From Mesostigma viride (lineage: Eukaryota > Streptophyta > Mesostigmatophyceae > Mesostigmatales > Mesostigmataceae), in the NCBI GenBank assembly GCA_009746045.1, contig RPFO01001338.1:160001-224000 (forward strand): DNA of 64,000 nt. The letters are read 5' to 3'. How positions within the stretch are numbered: position 1 is the stretch's first letter; every line of letters begins with the position of its first letter. The notes beneath the pieces were generated by a model, which was not told the origin of the DNA, did no database searches, and saw only the letters and a program-made list of their open reading frames with translations. The position numbers and the translations under genes are program-made. Below are positions 41,401 to 52,472 of this stretch, piece by piece.

Positions 41401-43573
41401 CCTCATGTGCATCAGTATATCCGTGGTACACTGACATTAATACCATTTGGCAGTCTACGTGGTCCACGGACATGGATACTACTTTCCATGCTTTGACTAG
41501 GGGGACATGGTTCAGTCTACTTGCTAGGGCCCTGCCAAGCTGAGGGTGTATCTGTTTGATGACTGATGGCCTCATCCAGCATACCCTTACGCTGCCCTAC
41601 TTGTGCAACCTTGTCTTGGGCTCCTTCGATCCTAATGCCCACATTACCTTGCATGGTAGTGCCACCTGGATGGTTGCGGGGAGTGATGTTGTTGCTGGGG
41701 CCCTGCCAAGCTTGGGCACATCAGTTGGCTGATTGGTGATTGCTTTCAGTCTGCTCTCAAGCTGCCTTGTATGCAACTCTGTCTTGGACACTTTGCTGTA
41801 GTTCCCACCCCATCTTTAGTCATGAGGTGCATAGGACGTCTTAATAGAGCGACCCTGCAGGCCACCAGTGGTTTAGTGGGCTGAGAGACTTGCCTCCCCC
41901 ACCCTTCTCTGGTTGGCTGGGCCTCTGTCTTCATGCGTATCCCATGGCGTTTGTTCCTGCTAGGTCATGCTGTCAATCTTGGGAAGCTGATACCAGGATT
42001 ATTACAGCTTATTCTACGCAGAGGGGTGGAATTATTAGGCATGCTGGTAGTCTCCAGTTTACCAGTTATGCTGAGGGGGATTTGTGTGGGGAGCAGGGCG
42101 TGCAGGGGATTGGGCTGCACCTAACCCTTGCATGGGGGTAGCGTGTGCTACGATTTACAAGTTGGGGCATACCGTTCATAATGCTGGTGAGGCATTACTG
42201 ATCTTCTGCTATCCCTCTCAAGGCTGTGGATGGTTTTCCCAGGCATCTTATGGAGAAATAGTGTGCCTTGTGATTATCATAGGCCACTGGCTATGGGTTT
42301 GAGTGTACTAGCTACTAAGGAGATGTGGCTTTACCTCACTCTCACTCCTTTGGTGCGACTGGAGGGGGGGAATTTTGTTCTGGTGGGGAGGAGATCTGTG
42401 AGGATCATAGCGTGGATTCACCCTGGGATTTCAGTTCATCCTGTCGGGCTCACCTCATAGATCCCTGACTATGTGGTATCCTGGTTTCGCTGGCCATCGG
42501 TGGGCTATTTTGGCTGTGCTTTGTGGCACCTCCCCAACCTGCTGACGGGTACCCACTGGTGACAACCCTGTCCACGGCCTCTCTTCATCATGGGTGTACT
42601 TCTGAGATACCCTTGCTCTTCCTGAGGCGACCCTGTTGGCGACGTCTTCCTGCTGGATTGCTCCTGCCTCTTGGTGACTGCACTTCCACCTGGGGCGCTG
42701 TTGACGTTTCCTCGTTCCAGTTTGCGTGGACTGACGGGTGTCAGCAGGCCTTGGACTTGCTGCAGCAGAAGCTCACGCCAGCCCCTGTGTTAGGATTGAG
42801 CATTCTTGGAATCCATCCAGCCTGCTATGACCTGTTGGTGATCTGAGGGAGGTCCCCAGTTGGGATGGATTGGGGATTTATTATGGCTCGGTTACCTGCC
42901 ACTCTGTTGTGGTGATACAGCATCTGTCCCTGACTACCTCTTCCCTTGAGAAGGGCTGGAATCTTTGGGTGTGCTGTGGTGACTAGCTTTGATGAGCCTT
43001 GGACCCTGGCAGCCCAGTTAGTTATGGGGGTTGGCTGTATAGAGGGTTAGCCTTGCTACATGACACTCTGCTTCCTGCCCTGATCAAGCAGTGAGAGTTG
43101 TCAGTATTTCGTGGCATGGATCCCTGTGGATGACCCGTTATCCCTGGGAATGTCAGGCTTGTCTTTCACCCGTGGACTCTAGCTGAGGGAGGGTGGTGTC
43201 CCAGAACATGGAGTGGCCTCGCCTTGTTTGGCTTAGGTGCCTTGATCCTGTTTACTCCTTCTTGGATTCATGTGGACTCATTGAATCCGACGGGGATCTG
43301 AGTTGAGTGGGATGGACTCTGGTGGGAGTTTGGTTGGACTAAGCTGAGATGACATCCAGATTTTGGTGACCAGTTTCTGAGGATGGTTGAGGGGATCTGA
43401 GCTTGGATGGCACATGGAGAGTGACTTCTGTGTTGTACCCTCGACATATGGAGTGGTTCACCTAGGGCTTGATTCCTGGTATGATTAAGACACGTGGTTC
43501 ATGTCCTGCATGCACGTCTTCGTGTACCAGACCAATAGTATATACCTGGAGGTTTCTACCTTGGTGCTGCTGA

Positions 43574-44386
43574 GTGGCCTATGTGGATCATAGGAACTGC
43601 ACGGGCCCCTGTGACCACTATGAGACTTTGGCCAAGGCGTTGGCTGCACTCAACAGAGAGGAGGGGGAGGTGAGCTCTGAAGGCTATGTGGAGGAGGTCC
43701 TATCTCAGCTGCACACAAGCCTGTATGAGAGTGGCTCCCCTTTTGTGGCTCATCTGCTGCATAGGATGTATGCATTGTCACCAGGACCTGAGATTGACAT
43801 GAGGCCTGCTGAGGGGCAGGACATGCTGGCAGCCTTACCTGAGGCCTTGAAGGAGGCATTTACTCAGTTGCAGCCAGTGAGTATGGGAGAGGCTTCCTAC
43901 ATGGAGCTGTTGGAGTTTTCAGTTCAGAAGGGTGACTTTGATTTGGTTCCTTCTTCCTCCAGCTCTGCCAGAAGGTGTTTTCCTTTGGAGACTTCTAACC
44001 TCTTTTGCAATCCAGGGTTGCCCAAGTACACTGTGGAACTCAAGGTCCGTCAGACGCCACTAAGGGTGCTGGTGCCTCTGATAGGTGCTAAGTGGTCGGT
44101 GGTCAAGACCTTTCTGCAGTTCTGGTGGGCGTACAGATCATGGGTGAGCAGGCACAAGACGTCCTCTACTTGGGTGATGGACCCTGAGAGTCAGTCTGTG
44201 GTGCTCCTCTCCTATCCAGGGGCATGCCTTCGCTATGCTGCCCAGATGGTGGCAGGAGCTGCTGAGACTTGCGTGGTGTTGCAGGTCAGCAGGAACTGGC
44301 CAGAGTTGGCCCACATGGTGGAGCAGTTTCCCATGTGTGGACTCAAGGGCAAGGATGGCCTGAATGGGGATTGGTATAGCCTGTGA
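43574..44386 (+). CDS. ORF at the 3' end of the LTR element, 270 aa, unknown
   Basis: The only long intact frame in the LTR element interior, ending 350 bp before the polypurine tract. It starts MAYVDHRNCTGPCDHYETL and has no RT, integrase or protease motif that I can see. Segments such as 'LAKALAALNREEGEVSSE' and 'WWAYRSWVSRHKTSSTWVMD' suggest a folded mixed alpha/beta protein. It may be an extra ORF of the element (between pol and the LTR) or captured host sequence. Its intactness beside a ruined pol region is notable. Confidence 0.45.
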   Translation: MAYVDHRNCTGPCDHYETLAKALAALNREEGEVSSEGYVEEVLSQLHTSLYESGSPFVAHLLHRMYALSPGPEIDMRPAEGQDMLAALPEALKEAFTQLQPVSMGEASYMELLEFSVQKGDFDLVPSSSSSARRCFPLETSNLFCNPGLPKYTVELKVRQTPLRVLVPLIGAKWSVVKTFLQFWWAYRSWVSRHKTSSTWVMDPESQSVVLLSYPGACLRYAAQMVAGAAETCVVLQVSRNWPELAHMVEQFPMCGLKGKDGLNGDWYSL

Positions 44387-44736
44387 GGAACAGGGCTGAG
44401 AAGGAAAGGGGGCTTTGGATTGTGGTGTGAGGGGGGGATTCCAGGATGGATGATGGGGGGGCTCCATTCCAGTTCTGATGTTTCAGTCCAGAGTTCCAGA
44501 ACTCCAGAATGATGACGGGATGACTTCCAGTATTGCTGTGTTTATCTGGGCTTGTAGTGGATAAGGATGTGACTTGTCTTCTTTAAGCACCTGTGACTAG
44601 ATGTTTATGAGATAGGAGGCCCTGGCTTCAGGGATGTAAAACCCCACCTGCTTTTCCCAGGAGATGGTGGATTTCTGTTCAGTGTCACTCCTCCTTAAAG
44701 AGTAGTTGATTTTGGGGAACTGGTGGTTCCAGTCTT

Positions 44737-44746
44737 GAGGGGGAGA
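44737..44746 (+). promoter_or_regulatory. Polypurine tract
   Basis: GAGGGGGAGA lies 2 bp before the 3' LTR, the normal plus-strand primer position. Confidence 0.6.
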
Positions 44747-44748
44747 TA

Positions 44749-45468
44749 TGTAACAAGCAAAAATGACTTTGTTGTTTCATCCTTTGTTATTTTGTGAATG
44801 TTTGACTTTTATTCGAGGACTTTTGGATCAGTATTGGGAAGTTATGAGGTTTCCAAGAAGGCGGTACTTGAAACTTGTACTTTGTCAACCGACTGTTAGA
44901 AGCCCTTATTGGTCGTGGCCTGATCCACGTGGGGTTATAGTTTGTTGGTCGGTACTACCAAGTCTTAAATGTTCCTTTGGGACTTTGGTGCTTACTACAG
45001 ATTCAGGATCTCATGTACAGATTCTGCCAGGCTGTTGGTGTTGTTGTTCTGTTTTGTGTGACTAGGATGGATACGAGTCCTGATCTTGTTTAGAATTCCA
45101 TGATTTTGATTGGTTCTCTTCAGGCTAAGGTTGAGGCATGCTCGACAAGCACGTCGATATCAAGGACGTGGGGTCGCCATTGTTGCTACGTTGGTTTTGA
45201 TTCATCATGGTATAATAAAGCTTGTCTTTGTTGTCCATTCATAAGAGCCCCTTGGCTATAGACGTCCTTCAGTTCCACAGAGGTCGTCTATACACGAGCT
45301 TGTCTTTGTGTCTACAAGGGGTTGTGATTCCCTAAATCACGTGCTGTGGAATTTCCATCTCAACGTTGCTCGGATACTTGAAGTTCTGCAACTCAAGAAA
45401 GCAACCCAGGTAAAAGATCTTTCATATTGGACTGTGGATGATGCTGATGATCATTTTTAGTCGTTACA
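44749..45468 (+). repeat. 3' LTR
   Basis: 720 bp, near identical to 37,251-37,968. Followed directly by GGTAAATGC and then by a LINE 3'-end fragment. Confidence 0.8.
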
Positions 45469-45475
45469 GGTAAAT

Positions 45476-46440
45476 GCTACATACTCCGTGACTCCCCAAC
45501 GGGAGCACGAGTTTAGTTAATCAACTAATTAAGAAATTGAACATTCAATTAGTTAATTATGAATTTGGTAAATTAATTAATTAATTGGCCATGTTGGAGA
45601 TCTTGGGTCAGGAGTTCGATTTTACTCATTTTAGTACGTGCGTGCATGTGTAGGGGTTGAAGGTTCCTTTCATTATTAGCACCCACGTGACACAGCTCTA
45701 CGCGACAATACAGTTATCCCCCGTGCAGCTGAACCTTGCCCTGTCAAATGCTGCTAAAGGCGATCATGCATGCAAGAAGGGCCTTCCTCTTGACGACATT
45801 TTGTAATCCTTGGCATGACATCGGAACATGACACGTCCAGAATTAGCTTACTTGAACAATTGAAATCTTGAATAATTGTCTAGTGACTTGTCTAGCTGAC
45901 TTTCCACATCAGCTGCGCATAATGCATCCGATGACCATCGACCTCCGTTGGAAGGCCAGCACGCCACTGCTAACATGTCCTAACAAGTACAGTTTCCAAA
46001 ACCACAAAGCAGCTACTAACAGGCCCTACTCTTTAGACAATCTGACCCATTCCACCTGGTCTGCAGCGCTGTACAATCCATACAACGTGAGCACGAGCTT
46101 GCTGTGCATCACACAGCCCTACCTGGCCATGAACTGCACGGGCATCCCAGACCATCAGGCGTCCACTCAAGCTTTCCCAATGCCCAGGCTATCAGCTGCC
46201 AGGCCAGGATCCATCAGGCCGGCTGCTCCCCCCACCATCATGCTCATGGCATGTGCTCTGTGACGTCCCATGCACCACCCATGGTCGCTAGCCCAAGACA
46301 GCCACGCGGCTTCCGAAGTCTTCGCGCCTCTCCTCTCAACTCGAACTTACAACAACTCAATCTGGTCCTTCCCATCATGGAATACGTGCTACATGATCTC
46401 CCAACGGAGTCATGTTATCATTCAATTTAATTTAATTTAA
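45476..46440 (+). other. Mostly non-coding stretch with two LINE 3'-end fragments
   Basis: 45,482-45,540 is the last part of the ORF1-only LINE (ACTCCGTGACTCCCCAACGG and an altered TTAA tail). 46,376-46,440 is the 3' end of the second LINE family with a TTTAA-type tail, ending about 110 bp before the stop of the TFIIE gene. Between them I see no supported gene; the 131-codon frame at 45,868-46,263 has no recognisable features. Confidence 0.5.
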
Positions 46441-46549
46441 TCTGGTCCTTGTCCACCCAATATCCTACTAAGTTTCATGAAAGTGACCCCCCTCCTAATG
46501 GGGTCAGCTTGGGCGTAGTCAATGAACGTTTGTCTTTCTAACCCACCCA

Positions 46550-49500
46550 TCAGCTGGGCCCCTGGAACAAATCCGGAAGGTGCATGTTGGTCAACTTCTT
46601 GCGTTTCACCTCGCGCCGCTTCTTCTTCCCGTCCTTGCCAACCACCGCGCGGCCCGCCGTACCTCGCTTGAGCCCGCTCTGCATCATGCTGGCGACCGTG
46701 CAGAGCGGCTTGCTCCCTGCCTTGCGCAGCTCGCGCTCCAGATCGACGGCCTCCTTGGGGAGCTCGACCGCGTGGAAGAGGTCGGAAATGTCGCGGTCGA
46801 CCGCCTGGATGGGCACGCGGGGGTCCCTGGCGTAGAGGACCAGCTGCATCATCTCGCTGTTCTGGAGGATGTAGATCTTGCCTGTTTCCTTGAGCATCTG
46901 GGGGCGCCCGGGAAGCGAAGGTTATGGGAGTGATAGATTGATCACTAGCAGTCAAGTACAAATTAATCTTATCAGTCTAATAATGATCATTATTAAAAAA
47001 AGCAAGGTGCGTCATGTGGCATAAAGGGGGCAAGGAAATACGTGTGGCACCCACCGTAGAGTCATGACTCATGAGTGCCAACGACCTCCGAGGCGTTTGC
47101 GCCACCCATCTTGACGTCCTCTGTGCCATGCACCTTGATGTCTTTGCCACCCACCCACAACCGTGTACGTGTAGACACCCAGCCACCACCCTGTGCCTTT
47201 AGCCACCCACCCGCCTGCCCGCCCGCCCGCCCACCTTGATGTCGTCCATGAGCCCCTCGTAGCAGTCCTTGAGCATGAGGATGCCCTGCTCGCGGTGCTC
47301 CTCGTCCGCCTTAACCCCTGGCTTGAACAGCATGATGCCCTCGGGTGTCTTCGACACGAGCGCGATCAGCTCCTCGCGGCTCTGCACCGCTTGCTCCGGC
47401 TGGGGGGAGAACGGGCCAGAGAAGCAGATAACAAGAAAGCAGGACGGGCCAGAGAAGCAGATAACAAGAAAGCAGGACGGGCCAGAGAAGCAGATAACAA
47501 GAAAGGAGGACGGGCCAGAGAAGCAGATAACAAGAAAGCAGGACGGGCCAGAGAAGCAGATAACAAGAAAGGAGGACGGGCCAGAGAAGCAGATAACAAG
47601 AAAGGAGGACGGGCCAGAGAAGCAGATAACAAGAAAGGAGGACGGGCCAGAGAAGCAGATAACAAGAAAGGAGGACGGGCCAGAGAAGCAGATAACAAGA
47701 AAGGAGGACGGGCCAGAGAAGCAGATAACAAGAAAGGAGGACGGGCCAGAGAAGCAGATAACAAGAAAGGAGGACGGGCCAGAGAAGCAGATAACAAGAA
47801 AGGAGGACGGGCCAGAGAAGCAGATAACAAGAAAGGAGGACGGGCCAGAGAAGCAGATAACAAGAAAGGAGGACGGGCCAGAGAAGCAGATAACAAGAAA
47901 GGAGGACGGGCCAGAGAAGCAGATAACAAGAAAGCAGGACGGGCCAGAGAAGCAGATAACAAGAAAGCAGGACGGGCCAGAGAAGCAGATAACAAGAAAG
48001 GAGGACGGGCCAGAGAAGCAGATAACAAGAAAGGAGGACGGGCCAGAGAAGCAGATAACAAGAAAGGAGGACGGGCCAGAGAAGCAGATAACAAGAAAGG
48101 AGGACGGGCCAGAGAAGCAGAGAAGAAGAAAGGAGGACGGGACAGAGAAGCAGATAACAAGAAAGGAGGACAGGCCAGAGAAGCAGAGAAGAAGAAAGGA
48201 GGACAGGCCAGAGAGGCAGATAACAAGAAAGAGCATGCTCCAGCAGCGCATGCATGAGCCAATGAGGAAGGGCTTGGCTGCATTAGGAAGCGAGAAATGT
48301 GAGCTCCCACTGCAGCGCTCACTCCGGCTGTGAGGGGCACAAACGACCAAGAGTAGACCTAAGGAGCCAAAGCTTGCTCCGGCCGCAGGGAGATGAAAAG
48401 AAAGAACTCTTGAAAAGGAGAGTTTGGCTGCCGTAAGAAACAACAAGTAAGAACTCGCCCTCCCTACGCACACACAGCACAATGGTGGGCGTAAGAAATC
48501 AGAGTTTGGCTCCCGCTGCCGGAGCACGACCCAATTGAATAATCTTGAATACGGCTGTGGTCAGCCAGCCCAGAAAATAGCGGTGACAACCTGCCTAGGC
48601 CATGGCAAAACAGACGCTAACATCAAGGAGACCACTAACATATTCGAAGCAAAACAAAAGCAGTTTCCCCTGGCTGGGTGGCCATGGCACAAGCCTCAAG
48701 GGCCACTTCAGATTACACATATTTTATGGTGTATCAATAGTTCCAGAGCCCCGCAAGGCAACCGCCTCCTGGGTGGGTGTATGGACTTACACCAACAACG
48801 ACAGTTTGCGACCATGAACCCGGCAGAGTGTAGCCCCACCAAGGGTCAACCGGTGGCCAAGCGACCCAAGACTTTACCAACACAGACCAAGGCGGAAAGA
48901 AATACTCCTGGGAACAATGACAGAGGAAGAATGGGCTTGAAAGGGCGAATACCCTGAGGTGGTAGAATGGGCTCGATAGGGCGCCTAGCAGAGGTAGAAT
49001 GGGCTTAATAGGGCGCATAGCAGAGGTAGAATGGGCTCAATAGGGCGCATAGCAGAGGTAAAATGGGCTCTATAGGGCGCATAGCAGAGGTAGAATGGGC
49101 TCAATAGGGCGCATAGCAGAGGTAAAATGGGCTCAATAGGGTGCATAGCAGAGGTGGAATGGGCTTAACAGGGAGCAAAAACAGCGGTGGTGGAATGGGC
49201 TCGATGGGGCGCATACTCATGATCCGTTCATGGCAAATGCATGGCAACGTTGAGAATCCGCGCCCTAGACATGGCGTGTCACTCCCCACCAAACCGCTGC
49301 TCTTGCACTAGCAGCAACACCGGCCCGTGCCGGTCCATGGAAATCTGATACTAGATTAGAGAGAAACACATGTGTGCAGATAAGGGTGGTGCAACGCTAG
49401 TTGGTGAATAAGGGCAGTGGGACACGGACTAGTGCTACGCCCATTACACCAACCCTGCCCTGCCGATTGTTGAGAACCTTGTGCCTTTCATCACACGACG

Positions 49501-50318
49501 TCAGACGGACTACTACTGCCACACCACGCCTGCCTCGCCTATTGTCCGCCCACCAAAACCAACCCTCGGACAGGGCGACCCGAACCCCTACTGCAGGGCT
49601 TGTCCTCGCAACGCCTAAACACACCTTGTACTCGTAGCGCGTGCCGTCAAATTTGATCATTGGCAGCGTGGCGAGCTTCCGGCCCAGCGTCGCGTGGAAG
49701 TTGAGCCCTTGCAAGTCCTTGCACGCGGCCTCGATCTCGCCAGGGGTCATCGGCCGCCGCGCCTGCCAGGTACAGCCCAGAGAATGTCCAGGGAGTTCAG
49801 AGCAGCACAACACGAGAGAAGCATAATGGTATTGGTTATTGCAAAAGCCATGTGCCCCCGTTGGAAATTATAGCCCGAAGAAACTATAGCCTGGGGTCTG
49901 CTGGTAAACCCAGAAGGGATGTTCCTTTGCTCTGCAAGGGCGACCTCTGCTCAAGTGACCCTAATCCTAGTCGCGGCAGGCAGGGTGACGGGCGCGGGCT
50001 CACCTCGCGGAGGCAGACGATCACTTTCTTGACGAGGTTGTGAGCCTTGGCGTTTTTCTCGACATCGGCCTTCCGCTCGAGGTCGAACCAAGCCGGGCGG
50101 TTGGGGTCGTGTAACTGGCGACTGGTAAGCGTCGTGGTTTCTTCCTTGACCACCGCTACGTGGGAGACAACCGAATCGGCAACCGCACCGTGGGAGACAA
50201 CCACCGTGGGGGTTGCAATAGGTTTACCCCCACGCCGCTCGTGGAGAACGGCATCCTTCAAAGCCAAATTCCGTTTCTGTTGCTCTTGAAATTTGCGATT
50301 CTTTTCCTGTAGCGACAT
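46550..50318 (-). CDS. GTF2E2: Transcription initiation factor IIE subunit beta, four exons
   Basis: Exons, leftward: 50,318-50,004; 49,762-49,625; 47,399-47,235; 46,897-46,550. All introns are GT-AG and phase 0, giving 321 residues. Exon 1 starts MSLQEKNRKFQEQQKR and is basic and helical. Exons 2-4 encode the tandem winged-helix core: 'LGRKLATLPMIKFDGTRYEYK' (exon 2), 'SREELIALVSKTPEGIMLF...LMLKDCYEGLMDDIK' (exon 3) and 'YARDPRVPIQAVDRDISDLFHAVELPKEAVDLERELRKAGSKP' (exon 4). The C-terminus ends in the family's basic tail and 'LTNMHLPDLF'. TFIIE-beta pairs with TFIIE-alpha, recruits and stimulates TFIIH and helps promoter opening by RNA polymerase II. The gene appears intact and functional; the length is normal for the plant/algal family. 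Confidence 0.9.
47411..48232. repeat. 33-bp minisatellite in TFIIE-beta intron 2
   Basis: About 25 head-to-tail units of 33 bp containing GGGCCAGAGAAGCAGATAAC, nearly identical, with the last four more diverged. Since 33 is divisible by three and the unit has no stop in several frames, long artificial open frames of 314-442 codons appear on both strands. The array begins 12 bp upstream (transcript sense) of the exon 3 acceptor. Confidence 0.9.
48955..49215. repeat. Second 33-bp-period minisatellite in the same intron
   Basis: About eight units of 33 bp containing AATGGGCTCAATAGGGCGCA, more diverged than the first array and unrelated in sequence. It sits about 410 bp from the exon 2 donor. 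Confidence 0.85.
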
Positions 50319-50979
50319 GGCGGATGAACTTTGCGTCGGTGTACTTCTTGTACGGTGAAATAGCTCTAGATCGTTAGCAGCCTGGCATACTGACCCCGAC
50401 TAAAGGTCTTTGTTGCGGTAACCATCTATTGGCTAGCTCAACCGGCAAAGACCGCCTCTCAATTGACCCCATCAAGTCTGTCAACGGGTGCAGGCGATAG
50501 TCTCGTCCTACAAGGTGGACCAGCAGTAACCCTTTCCCGCACACCAGTTATCACTGCCAGGAACTTTACAAACTGCCATAGCTACCTTCTTCAGCGCGTA
50601 TCCTTGGCCCTCGCCCACCATAGGTTCTTAACCGCGCTCACAGCCGTGCCATTTGTTCATTCGAAGCCCTCGAATAAACACCAGCACTGGTATGTGAACT
50701 GCATACAAAATACATATACGTATTTTTTCCAGGTAAATAGGTGTACGTTTATTCCAAATATAGCCAATAGTTAATCGCCTAGGGCATCAAGATGTCAGTG
50801 TACATATACGTATTTTACATCTGCTTTCCGAGTGACAGTGCTCCATCAGCCATTTTGCTCGTTCCGGTGTCGTCCCCGTCGTCCCGCTTTTGGACGGTTC
50901 AGTTCAGTTCAGTTCAGTTGTTTCCCACGCCGCACATGGGCCGCAGAGAGTCTATCTGGCTGTCCGCGACACTCCCGGA

Positions 50980-52311
50980 TAGGGTTGGGTCCACGAGTAC
51001 TAAGTCCACGAGTAGAAAAGGCGAGTACCGAGTAGTGAGTACTACTCACTACTCGGTACTCGCCATTTTTTTGGAGCCCGAGTAGTACTCCGTACTCGTA
51101 CTCGCCGACTTTTTTTAGCCCGAGTAGTACTCGGTACTCGTACTCGCCGACTTTTTTTAGCCTGAGTAGTACTCGGTACTCGTACTCGCCGACTTTTTTG
51201 AGCTCGAGTACTACTCACTACTCGTACTCGTGAAAGTATCAGATACTCGAGTAGTACACGAGTAGTACTCATGAACCTGAGATGGTCGAGTAGTACTCGA
51301 GTAGTACTCATGTTCTGAGGACCCATTTCACCGGAAAATGTTCTGAGGACAATCATCATGGTTGTCATGAATAGCGAGACATTCGACACGGGTCGACACT
51401 GGCTGGCCCGGCCTCACAAGTTCGCAGCCGGCTCGGAAAGGAAAAATGCACAGGTCGGACAAATACAAATAAAATGTGATTCAAATACTTTTGGCTGCTT
51501 ACCGGTCGCCGTTGGATTAATCTAAATATTTTGGTCAAGGCCGGTTTCACCGTTGGATTAATTTAGATTTTTTGGTCAAGGCCGGTTTCGCCGTTGGATT
51601 AATCTAAATATTTTGGTGAAAACTTTTTCGCCGTTGGATTAATCTAAATATTTTGGTCAAAGCCGGTTTCACCGTTGGATTAATCTAAATATTTGTTGCC
51701 GAACGGGGTTCACCGTTGGATTAATTTAGTGGACTAAATATGCAACATTTATAAATCAAATGCGCAAATACGGCCAAATATCATTTATATTTGTCCGACC
51801 TGTGGAAAAATGCCACCGGCCACTGCCCTGCCCACGGCTATGATCGCCGCCATCATTCTCTTCTTGTCATCATGTCGGACTTGCAAGGCTGTTGAGCATT
51901 ATTATTTATTTGTTGTCTCTTTTCATAAAGTATTGTTATTTTCAGAAATTATATATATATTTGGCCCGTTACTTCATAGTTTTTTTTGTAAATTTTAGGG
52001 AAATTGTATCAGCCAATAGTATCGCAGGTACTCGAGTAGTACTCGAGTACTACTCGGTACTCGTACTCGCCGACTTTTTTTAGCCTGAGTACTACTCGTT
52101 ACTCGTACTCGCCTACTTTTTTGAGCTCGAGTACTACTCGCTACTCGTACTCGCCTACTTTTTTGAGCCCGAGTAGTACTCGGTACTCGTACTCGCCAAG
52201 TTTTTCTGAGCCCGAGTAGTACTCGGTACTCGTACTCGCCGACTTTTTTTAGCCTGAGTAGTACTCGGTACTCGTACTCGCTGCCAAAAATCCAGCGTGG
52301 ACCCAACCCTA
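50980..52311. mobile_element. hAT-like non-autonomous transposon with 8-bp TSD
   Basis: The 16-bp terminal inverted repeats TAGGGTTGGGTCCACG and CGTGGACCCAACCCTA are flanked by the exact 8-bp direct repeat CTCCCGGA (50,972-50,979 and 52,312-52,319). Length 1,332 bp. Subterminal blocks of about 43-bp repeats rich in CTCGAGTAGTACTCG lie at both ends (51,000-51,310 and 52,030-52,290). A separate block of about 42-bp repeats containing CCGTTGGATTAATCTAAAT is at 51,500-51,735. No transposase is encoded. TSD length and TIR style fit the hAT superfamily. Confidence 0.8.
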
Positions 52312-52319
52312 CTCCCGGA

Positions 52320-52468
52320 GCTACACCAGTGTATACAGGGGGGGGGTGGGGGGTGGGGGGTAGGGGTAGACCCCCCCCCATACCCCCAAAACTGGGGGGG
52401 CGGGGGGTAAAGGGTCGGAACCCCCCCCACACACACACAGAAAATGGGGGGATGGGGGGGGGGGGGGG
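52320..52468. repeat. Poly-G/C low-complexity tract
   Basis: Runs of G and C of 6-18 bases separate the hAT-like and piggyBac-like elements. Such runs are prone to assembly error and could form G-quadruplexes. Confidence 0.7.
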
Positions 52469-52472
52469 TTAA

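Larger units (their letters stand above)
37251..45468 (+). mobile_element. LTR retrotransposon, Ty3/gypsy type, decayed interior
   Basis: Two direct repeats of about 720 bp (37,251-37,968 and 44,749-45,468), both starting TGTAACAAGC and ending TCGTTACA, differ by only a handful of small changes. A primer-binding-like TGGTATCTGAGG starts 2 bp after the left LTR and resembles the plant tRNA-iMet site. A polypurine tract, GAGGGGGAGA, precedes the right LTR. The interior of 6.8 kb has no long pol frame. At 42,715-42,830 a remnant reads 'FAWTDGCQQALDLLQQKLTPAPVL', the Ty3/gypsy RT to RNase H connection. The 5-bp flanks (GGGTG, GGTAA) do not match, so no target duplication is visible. Confidence 0.75.

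Noticed and set aside
47193-48527. Long open frames (314-442 codons) on both strands
   Set aside because: They are produced by a 33-bp intronic minisatellite whose unit length is divisible by three; the repeat lies between TFIIE-beta exons 2 and 3.
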